From assembly GCA_903858935.1 (NCBI GenBank), contig CAIOKO010000073.1, forward strand, positions 1-64,000: 64,000 bases of DNA, in the 5' to 3' direction. The stretch comes from an uncultured Schlesneria sp. Lineage in GTDB: Bacteria; Planctomycetota; Planctomycetia; Planctomycetales; Planctomycetaceae. Both the position numbers and the translations under genes were made by a program. Within the stretch, counting starts at the first letter, position 1. Each line of letters begins with the position of its first letter. The notes under the pieces were generated by a model. That model was not told where the DNA came from. It saw nothing but the letters and a program-made list of their open reading frames with translations, and did no database searches. This document shows, piece after piece, positions 58,048 through 64,000 of this stretch.

Positions 58048-59135
58048 CAACTCCTGCAAATAATTCATCCCGTGCAAATTTCGTTGTCATTCTCAAGTGG
58101 TTGCTTGCCATTGGACTGATGGTGGGTCTGTTATGGATGAGCCGTAAAACACTTGCGGACATGAAGGACCGAAAAATACTCTGGGGCATTTTTGCCGCAG
58201 CATTAGTCGTTCGATTTCTTTCGATGATCGCGACGTTCAGCCGATGGCGTTTTTTAGTTCGCGGAATTGGTCTACCGTTTTCGATTCGTGACGCATTTCG
58301 TCTGGGAATGCTTGGCGAAGCGTGCAATTTGATGGGGCCTGGAACCGTTGGAGGCGATCTCATCAAAGCAGCGCTTCTGGCCAAAGATCATCCGCAGCGA
58401 ATTGCCTCCATAATGGCGACCGTGTTCCTCGATCGGGTTCTTGGAATGTGGGCACTATTTGTACTCGGAGCTTTAGCGTCGTTAAGTCCAGCCGGGACCA
58501 AGCCTGGTCCGGAATTGCAGTGGGCCGTCTGGGTGTTGTGGGGAGGAGCTGCCGCAGGGTTGATCGGTATCTCATTGATGTTCGTTCCCGCCTTCACGCA
58601 CTCCCGGTTCATGCACTGGCTGACGACCTGGAAATTCATCGGGAAGATTGTGAAAGAGCTGATGGATTCAATCCAGCTTTACCAGGGAAAGCCGCAAATT
58701 GTCATCGGCGCCGCAGCGCTCGGGCTGCTCGGTCACTTTGGGTTTCTGACATCATTTTTCTTCTGTGCCCAGTCGATCCATACCGGCCAGGTCATTCCCG
58801 GTTACATTGACCATATCGTCGGGTTGCCCCTTCCAGAAGCGGTCAGTGCCGTCGTTCCGGCACCGGGTGGTGTTGGACCTTTGGAAGCTGCTATTGCCTG
58901 GTTTTACCAGCAGCATCAACGGTCTTTAGTTCCCGACAGCTCGCCCGAACAATTAGCAACGGCATGGGACAACGGTGTTCTCACAGGAATGGCTTACCAT
59001 ATGACAATGCTGGTTTGGGGAGCCGTCGGTATCTTTTACTATTTTGCTTCTCGTGGTGAAATCCGCAAAGCCGTTGATCAAACTTCAAATGACTCGCCGA
59101 ACTTGGGCACTGTAGGTGGTTCGTCGCAGACGTGA
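58044..59135 (+). CDS. UPF0104/flippase-like integral membrane protein
   Basis: A protein of 363 residues with seven to eight hydrophobic segments, of the lysylphosphatidylglycerol synthetase/UPF0104 (MprF flippase-like) family: RFLSMIATFSRWRFLV, GEACNLMGPGTVGGDL, and LPLPEAVSAVVPAPGGVGPLEAA are the marks. It may flip or handle a lipid. GTG 58044 overlaps the rdgB stop (GTGA). Its 3' end overlaps the convergent MBL gene by 58 bases. Confidence 0.85.
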   Translation: MTTPANNSSRANFVVILKWLLAIGLMVGLLWMSRKTLADMKDRKILWGIFAAALVVRFLSMIATFSRWRFLVRGIGLPFSIRDAFRLGMLGEACNLMGPGTVGGDLIKAALLAKDHPQRIASIMATVFLDRVLGMWALFVLGALASLSPAGTKPGPELQWAVWVLWGGAAAGLIGISLMFVPAFTHSRFMHWLTTWKFIGKIVKELMDSIQLYQGKPQIVIGAAALGLLGHFGFLTSFFFCAQSIHTGQVIPGYIDHIVGLPLPEAVSAVVPAPGGVGPLEAAIAWFYQQHQRSLVPDSSPEQLATAWDNGVLTGMAYHMTMLVWGAVGIFYYFASRGEIRKAVDQTSNDSPNLGTVGGSSQT

Positions 59136-60472
59136 TCGAGCAGATGTGCCAGGGCGATTGACGACTCTTGCTCGCCATGAACAATAAAGGCTCGTCCGAC
59201 CCCCCTGACGGCTGAGAGCCCCTCAAACCACCATTTGAAATCCTCGGCGTCGGCATGAGCTGATAAACCTTGGAGCGATTCGACTTCTGCACGAACTTTA
59301 ATTTCATGATCGAGAACGCGAACGGTCGGCATCCGGTCTTGAATCCGGCGACCGAGCGTGTCCTTGGCCTGATAGCCGATCAGCAGAACGATGTTGTTGG
59401 GATCACCGAGTCCGTGTAGCAGGTGGTGAACCACGCGACCCGCTTCACACATGCCGCTCGCCGCAATCACGACGAATGCACCCTTTCGCTGATTGAGACC
59501 CATGCTTTCCGACTGCGAACCGACATAGCGAAGGCCAGGGAAAGAAAATGGGTCGCGATCCGTCTGCAAACTTCGATGAAACTCAACATCCAATGATTCC
59601 GAATGCTTTCGATACACCGACGTGATCTCACTGGATAGCGGGCTGTCCACAAAGACCGGCATCGAGGGGAGATCGCCTGCGTTATGTAGTTCGTTAAGGA
59701 AATAGACAAAAGTCTGTGTCCGCCCCAGACTGAATGCAGGAATTATGACGCGTCCTCCACGTGCGGCAGCTCGCTTCAGGATCGCCTTCAACTGAACTTT
59801 AATGTCGTCTGCGGGCGGATGAATGCGGTTTCCATACGTCGATTCCGTGATCAGGACATCACAACCTTCCACACGTTGAGGATCGTGCAGCAGCGGCGTG
59901 TCACGGCGACCCAGGTCCCCCGTGAAGACCACTCGTTTCCAATCACCCTTTTCAAGAATTTCCATCTCCGTGATTGCTGAACCCAGGATGTGACCTGCGT
60001 CCTGAAATCTCAGCCGAAAATTCTTGGAGAGATCATGCCGCTCGCCATAAGGAATCGTCTCAAAATTTTTGACAACAGCTGTGACATCGTCATCGTCGTA
60101 CAGCGGCTGAATCCTGGGCAATTCGGGAGGATGCTTACGATTCAGATATCGTGCGTCTTCTTCCTGAATATGAGCACTGTCGTGAAGCATGATGTCGGCC
60201 ACATCGGCCGTTGCAGGTGTGCAGAAAATGGAGCCACGAAAACCCGCTTTGTGCAAGCCCGGCAAGTTGCCGCAATGGTCGGCATGTGCATGCGAGAGGA
60301 TCACGCCATCCAGGTTTTTCGGATCGCAGAAAAACTGTTCATTCTTTCGACGCGATTCGGCTCGATGTCCCTGAAACAGCCCGCAGTCCAGCAAGATTCG
60401 CAGGTTGTCCGTTTCGATCAGATGTTGACTTCCGGTCACTTCACCTGCTGCACCAAGGAAAGTAATTTTCAT
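59078..60472 (-). CDS. MBL-fold/beta-CASP hydrolase (RNase-like)
   Basis: A protein of 464 residues in the MBL-beta-CASP family. Zinc motifs: SHAHADHCGNLP (HxHxDH, about 60-66), GHILGS (the histidine of motif 3), FTGDLGR (motif 4), and the beta-CASP part with ESTYGNR, GRTQTF, SGMCEAGR (motif B) and GLSAHAD (motif C). Such proteins are RNases in the CPSF/Ysh1-like group and may process or degrade RNA. AAGGTCGATC precedes the ATG. It overlaps the UPF0104 gene tail to tail. Confidence 0.93.
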   Translation of the reverse strand: MKITFLGAAGEVTGSQHLIETDNLRILLDCGLFQGHRAESRRKNEQFFCDPKNLDGVILSHAHADHCGNLPGLHKAGFRGSIFCTPATADVADIMLHDSAHIQEEDARYLNRKHPPELPRIQPLYDDDDVTAVVKNFETIPYGERHDLSKNFRLRFQDAGHILGSAITEMEILEKGDWKRVVFTGDLGRRDTPLLHDPQRVEGCDVLITESTYGNRIHPPADDIKVQLKAILKRAAARGGRVIIPAFSLGRTQTFVYFLNELHNAGDLPSMPVFVDSPLSSEITSVYRKHSESLDVEFHRSLQTDRDPFSFPGLRYVGSQSESMGLNQRKGAFVVIAASGMCEAGRVVHHLLHGLGDPNNIVLLIGYQAKDTLGRRIQDRMPTVRVLDHEIKVRAEVESLQGLSAHADAEDFKWWFEGLSAVRGVGRAFIVHGEQESSIALAHLLDHVCDEPPTVPKFGESFEV

Positions 60473-60548
60473 GATCGACCTTTTGGCGTGAATAAGCTGA
60501 GAAGTGACGCTTGATCAAGTCTTTCCGCTGTCGCTGCTGACCATAAGA

Positions 60549-61652
60549 TCAAAACAATCGCTTCTGACCATCATCGGTGCCGGGGGGGGCTGGCGGTGTC
60601 AAACCAAGATGATTAAATCCGGCCGCTGTAATCATTCGACCGCGCGGGGTTCGTTGAATAAACCCCACTCGTAACAGGAAAGGCTCAACTTCGTCTTCCA
60701 GTGTATCGGGCGGAACATTCATGGTGTGTCCAATCGCAGAAAGTCCTGCTGGTCCACCCGCAAAAACGGAAATCAGAGTTTGCAGATATCGACGGTCCTG
60801 AGCTTCTAAGCCGACGGAATCGACTTCAAGCATGGCCAGGGCATTATCGGCGGCGAGTTTTGTGATGTGCCCTGCCGGTTCGCGGACGGTGGCGAAGTCG
60901 CGCGTCCATCGCAACAGGTTATTCGCCTTACGAGGCGTACCTCGACTGCGATCGGCAATCAATCGAGCGGCATCGTCAACGATTTCTGTCCGCAGCTTCT
61001 TCGAATTTCGGTTGACGATCTCGGTCAGTTCCGAAAGATCATAAAAATCAAGATGCTCGCGATGAACAAACCGATCACGAAGTGGTGCGGTTAACATCCC
61101 GCTGCGCGTCGTGGCTCCGATCACGGTAAACGGCTTCAGTTTCATATTGATCGTACGTGCGTTCAATCCCTCGCCCAGCACGATATCAACGCGAAAGTCT
61201 TCCATCACGGGATAAATGAATTCTTCGACGGCCGGAGGGAGGCGATGAATCTCGTCGATGAACAACACCGATCCGTAGCTGGCATTCGTCAGATACGACA
61301 ACAGATCTTTCGGAGCTTGCAGCGATGGTCCCGATGTAATCTGGCATTCGGTTCCCATTTCGCGGGCCAGCGTCATCGCCAGTGTTGTTTTCCCCAAGCC
61401 TGGCGGTCCGTCGAACAGAATATGCCCCAGCGGTTCCTTACGCCTGAGCGTTGCATCGAGCACGATCTTCAGGCGATCGACAACCTTCTTCTGTCCGACG
61501 ACGTCACCCAGTTTTTGCGGGCGAAGTTCGTCGTCGAACTTATCGTCATCCGGATTGAAATCACCAACCGGCCCTGATGGCGGCAGCTTGTGGCCATCAT
61601 CCCCGGCCCCTCCCTCGATCACTTTCTTCCGTGCCATCTTTCCACGATCCAT
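60549..61652 (-). CDS. ruvB: Holliday junction branch migration ATPase RuvB
   Basis: The hexameric motor that drives RuvA-bound Holliday junctions. The 367 residues include Walker [14 protein letters not shown], Walker B FIDEIHRL, sensor-type IGATTRSG and the arginine finger region LRDRF, and a C-terminal winged helix from about 280. It has a longer charged N-terminus than Escherichia coli RuvB, with an [11 protein letters not shown] family core start. The start is uncertain: GTG 61655, ATG 61652 and ATG 61637. ruvA and ruvC are not in the window. Confidence 0.96.
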   Translation of the reverse strand: MDRGKMARKKVIEGGAGDDGHKLPPSGPVGDFNPDDDKFDDELRPQKLGDVVGQKKVVDRLKIVLDATLRRKEPLGHILFDGPPGLGKTTLAMTLAREMGTECQITSGPSLQAPKDLLSYLTNASYGSVLFIDEIHRLPPAVEEFIYPVMEDFRVDIVLGEGLNARTINMKLKPFTVIGATTRSGMLTAPLRDRFVHREHLDFYDLSELTEIVNRNSKKLRTEIVDDAARLIADRSRGTPRKANNLLRWTRDFATVREPAGHITKLAADNALAMLEVDSVGLEAQDRRYLQTLISVFAGGPAGLSAIGHTMNVPPDTLEDEVEPFLLRVGFIQRTPRGRMITAAGFNHLGLTPPAPPGTDDGQKRLF

Positions 61653-61970
61653 CACAAATTATTGAGTCACCCCATCAGATCATTCCCGCGAATCTGACGA
61701 CGTCATCTCTCTGTTCGTTCAGTCAACACGAAGTGTACATGCCGGACGTCATGGATTGTACGCCTCGGTCGATTTCACAACCAATTCGACTGGTTAACAA
61801 TCTCTACCTTCGAATGTATCGGCGATCCCGCACGGATGACAGCCATTCGCCTCCGGCCACCAGGGACAACGAGAGCTGAGATCGAATGTATTTCAAGCGG
61901 CTTCCAGGACGAGCTCACTGAGATCTGGCGACGTTCACGAAATTCCATCTAAAAAATGAAAAGATTTCCG

Positions 61971-61999
61971 TTGACAATCTCGCAACACACAACTACTGT
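61971..61999 (+). promoter_or_regulatory. Promoter of the GntR operon
   Basis: Consensus -35 TTGACA at 61971-61976, 17 bases, then a weak -10 TACTGT at 61994-61999. The -10 is inside the operator, so bound repressor would block polymerase. Confidence 0.75.
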
Positions 62000-62019
62000 A
62001 CTACCTGGATAGTACAGTA
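61994..62019. promoter_or_regulatory. Perfect palindromic operator for the GntR regulator
   Basis: TACTGTACTA (61994-62003), spacer CCTGGA, TAGTACAGTA (62010-62019): ten perfect pairs. The site lies between the -35 and the ribosome binding site of the regulator gene, 12 bases upstream of its ATG. YtrA-type GntR proteins bind such sites and repress their own ABC-transporter operon. Confidence 0.85.
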
Positions 62020-62031
62020 AAGGATTTGGAA

Positions 62032-62418
62032 ATGTTCTTCGAGATCAATCCATCCAACGGCGTTGCGATTTTCGAGCAGATCGCCCGTCAAGTGAAATAT
62101 GCAGTTGCCAATGGCGCTCTTCGCGTTGGCGAACTGGTTCCGTCGGTCAGAGAGCTGGCGACGAAGCTGGCGGTGAATCCGAATACCGTTGCCAGGGCGT
62201 ATCGTGATCTGCAGGCCGACGGATTCCTTGAACCGATCCGGGGTGAAGGATTACGAGTCACCAGGCAGGCGATCGAACGCAGCCGTAAACACCGGACGAA
62301 ATTGCTTCACGATCGAATTCGTCTCGTCGTGGTGGAAGCGAAACAAAGCGGCATTACAGAAGAAGAGTTCTACGCGATCGTCGATGAAAACTGGAAAATC
62401 GAACTGGCAACAACGTAG
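62032..62418 (+). CDS. GntR-family (YtrA-type) transcriptional repressor
   Basis: A protein of 128 residues. The winged-helix head (about 10-75) has IFEQIARQVKYAVANGALRVGELVPSVRELA and VNPNTVARAYRDLQADGFLEPIRGEGLRV, the full GntR signature. The short C-terminal helical part (about 80-128) without a ligand domain marks the YtrA subfamily, which typically sits first in operons with ABC transporters. AAAGGA is at seven bases before ATG 62032. The operator is on the preceding page of DNA (61994-62019). The signal that releases it is unknown. Confidence 0.92.
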   Translation: MFFEINPSNGVAIFEQIARQVKYAVANGALRVGELVPSVRELATKLAVNPNTVARAYRDLQADGFLEPIRGEGLRVTRQAIERSRKHRTKLLHDRIRLVVVEAKQSGITEEEFYAIVDENWKIELATT

Positions 62419-62490
62419 AGGGACTGGCGCATCGAGTCCTGGTTTCACTAAGGGGCCAGCGGGATCGAATGTCGTTAAGGAACAAAATTC

Positions 62491-62778
62491 ATGTACCAGC
62501 AGCAAGTCAAACCGCTCTATAACAATGCCCTGATCCTGACGTTGAAACAACAGGCCGCTGCATTCCTTTTATGTTTTCTGTTGCTGGACGGCGGAAGGAT
62601 TTTAAGAGTCTGTTTGATTGCGATGCTTGGCTTTTGGCTGTTCGCCATGCTGTGCCTCGCTCGCAGTACTAAAGATTCAGACCCCATCGGTCTTTGGTTC
62701 CTCAGGTGGGGCTTTCTTCCTTTGCTCGGCCTGCTTGTGTACTTCAACGACATTTTGCACCCATTGACGCATCGGTGA
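62491..62778 (+). CDS. Small membrane protein in the GntR operon
   Basis: A protein of 95 residues with two or three hydrophobic segments (about 22-35, 39-57, 71-88) and a short basic or polar start. It is likely part of the same operon as the regulator and ATPase. I do not recognise the family; it may be a membrane partner of the ABC ATPase. AAGGA lies nine bases before the ATG. Confidence 0.7.
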   Translation: MYQQQVKPLYNNALILTLKQQAAAFLLCFLLLDGGRILRVCLIAMLGFWLFAMLCLARSTKDSDPIGLWFLRWGFLPLLGLLVYFNDILHPLTHR

Positions 62779-62925
62779 TTAATGACAACTCAGTCGATTG
62801 GTCCATGACCGGATTCTGGACGCGAAAGAATATCGCAGAAAAGCAAATCCCAATCATTTGTTTCACATCTCACGACACATCCGCAAAGACTTTCGAACAA
62901 CACACCGCTTCAAGAAAGGTTTGTC

Positions 62926-63858
62926 ATGACTGCCATTTTTGAGTTTCTTCAAGTGACAAAGCGGTTCGGGAAACAGACCGTACTTGATCAGGTTTCGTTC
63001 GAGGGCCAGCAGGGCGAAGTGGTTGCACTGCTCGGTGAAAATGGTGCGGGCAAAACTACGGCCCTGAAAATACTGCTCGGGCTGTTGCCGCCAGACTCCG
63101 GAACCCCGCGGGTCATGGGACTCAACAGCAGAGTTCACGGTGCCGAAATCCGCCGCCGGGTCGGTTACATGCCGGACCGCCCTGCCCTTTATGAATGGAT
63201 GACCGTCGCTGAAATCGGCTGGTTTGCTGCAGGTTTCTACCCACTTGGTTATCAGCAGCGATTTACGCATCTGACCCAGCGGTTCGAATTACCTGCAGAC
63301 AAAACAATCAAGACGATGTCCAAAGGGATGCAAGGGAAGGTTTCGTTAGCTTTAGCAATGGCTCACGAACCTGATCTGCTGGTCCTGGACGAGCCAACTT
63401 CGGGTCTTGATCCACTGGTGCGTCGTGAGTTTCTGGAAAGCATGATTGACGTTGCGGCATCCGGCCGGACGGTTCTGTTATCGAGTCACCAGATGAACGA
63501 AGTCGAACGAGTCGCCGACAAGATCGCCATCATGCGTGGGGGAAAACTGGTCCTGTTCGAATCGCTGGAAGTCCTGAAGGGTCACGTTCAAGAAGTTGTC
63601 GTCACTCTCGATGCCGTCGAAATGCTGCCACCCGAAATGCCATCGGGCGCAAAGCTACTCGCAGCACAGCGGCGCGATCGGCAGTGGCAGCTGATGGTTC
63701 GCGACCTGGACGAACCGGGCCGGATCGAACTCGCCGCCAACCCGATGCACCTGGACGTGGAAGTTCGAACACCTTCTCTCGAACAAATCTTTGTCGTCTG
63801 CATGAAGACGACCGATGAAGCCAATATTAATTCTCCGCATCGCATTACAGTAACGTGA
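62926..63858 (+). CDS. ABC transporter ATP-binding protein
   Basis: A nucleotide-binding subunit of 310 residues. Walker A is GENGAGKT (about 37-44), the signature is degenerate (MSKGMQGKVSLA, in place of LSGGQ), Walker B is LLVLDEPTSGLD and the switch histidine is in SSHQMNEVE. The C-terminal 90 residues form an extra beta domain, as in BcrA/YtrB-type exporters. The membrane partner is probably the small upstream protein and/or a gene beyond the window. The likely role is export or resistance, under GntR control. Confidence 0.93.
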   Translation: MTAIFEFLQVTKRFGKQTVLDQVSFEGQQGEVVALLGENGAGKTTALKILLGLLPPDSGTPRVMGLNSRVHGAEIRRRVGYMPDRPALYEWMTVAEIGWFAAGFYPLGYQQRFTHLTQRFELPADKTIKTMSKGMQGKVSLALAMAHEPDLLVLDEPTSGLDPLVRREFLESMIDVAASGRTVLLSSHQMNEVERVADKIAIMRGGKLVLFESLEVLKGHVQEVVVTLDAVEMLPPEMPSGAKLLAAQRRDRQWQLMVRDLDEPGRIELAANPMHLDVEVRTPSLEQIFVVCMKTTDEANINSPHRITVT

Positions 63859-63892
63859 AAGATGTTTTTAATTCTCTTTCTTATCCGTGCAA

Positions 63893-63987
63893 ATTAGCGA
63901 AAATTGGTGTTCCCTTTCTGCGTTTCAACTCCTTAAAGCTTCGTCGGCCGGAATAACAAGAGTTTTGGAACACTAATCTTCGCTAAT
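63893..63987. repeat. 95-base element with 21-base inverted ends (ATTAGCGAA...)
   Basis: 63893-63913 and 63967-63987 are inverted copies that differ at two of 21 positions. The inside is not coding. It looks like a dispersed palindromic repeat with a long loop. Confidence 0.75.
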
Positions 63988-64000
63988 AAAGACAATATTT

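Larger units (their letters stand above)
61656..62031. other. Divergent intergenic stretch with the GntR operon promoter
   Basis: 376 bases, no gene. The right end holds the -35/-10 promoter (61971-61999) and operator (61994-62019). Confidence 0.6.

Overview
The window looks like a piece of a planctomycete chromosome (class Planctomycetia, Planctomycetaceae-like; genus not assignable from this alone). Pointers are the very long secreted haem-binding PVC-type protein, a CxxCH protein with the planctomycete layout, a PEP-CTERM surface protein, a CRTAC1/ASPIC-UnbV protein, a run of small secreted proteins with planctomycete-style low-complexity sequence, a Ser/Thr kinase with a Pro/Gln-rich tail, loosely packed genes on both strands, and many intergenic palindromic repeats. 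No rRNA, tRNA, CRISPR array or complete insertion sequence was seen.

Layout. 1-1137 is repeat-rich and has no convincing gene. 1138-3549 holds a two-repeat membrane-anchored protein, an Fcy1-type cytosine deaminase and a coupled pair of unknown genes. 3944-6750 is a two-gene helicase plus DUF2290-like cassette, which I equate with the Helicase-DUF2290 anti-phage system. Directly behind it, on the other strand, is an antitoxin whose PIN-type toxin partner stops after 20 codons (6837-7174). 7351-13408 carries an esterase, a BRCT-MerR-TPR fusion protein, glyA, a 35-residue basic protein and larE. 13653-20581 carries a dihaem protein, thiO, dtd, accA and a protein kinase. 20703-29277 has a HlyD-like adaptor, a cysteine-less thioredoxin-fold protein, a YiiX-like hydrolase, a prolyl oligopeptidase, rimO and a YitT-like membrane protein. 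29939-35433 has the PEP-CTERM protein, a membrane protein, a decayed laminin-G/concanavalin-like gene with an in-frame stop, a ceramidase-like protein, a VanX-like dipeptidase and lemA, followed by an M48 protease (35560-37515).

38061-43260 contains a small c-type cytochrome and the two subunits of a type IIA topoisomerase. 43476-47380 is a cluster of five small secreted proteins read in one direction. 47597-57201 is an extracytoplasmic redox and surface region: a five-haem membrane cytochrome with TPRs, a CRTAC1-like protein, a RidA-like protein and a 1153-residue PVC-type haem protein. 57415-61652 holds rdgB, a UPF0104 flippase-like protein, an MBL/beta-CASP hydrolase and ruvB. The right edge (61971-63858) is a compact GntR (YtrA-type) operon: a regulator with a perfect palindromic operator over its own promoter, a small membrane protein and an ABC ATPase.

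Most genes are housekeeping or typical planctomycete surface genes. The accessory part is about 2.6-7.3 kb: the Helicase-DUF2290 cassette, the unknown pair upstream, and the broken toxin-antitoxin remnant downstream.
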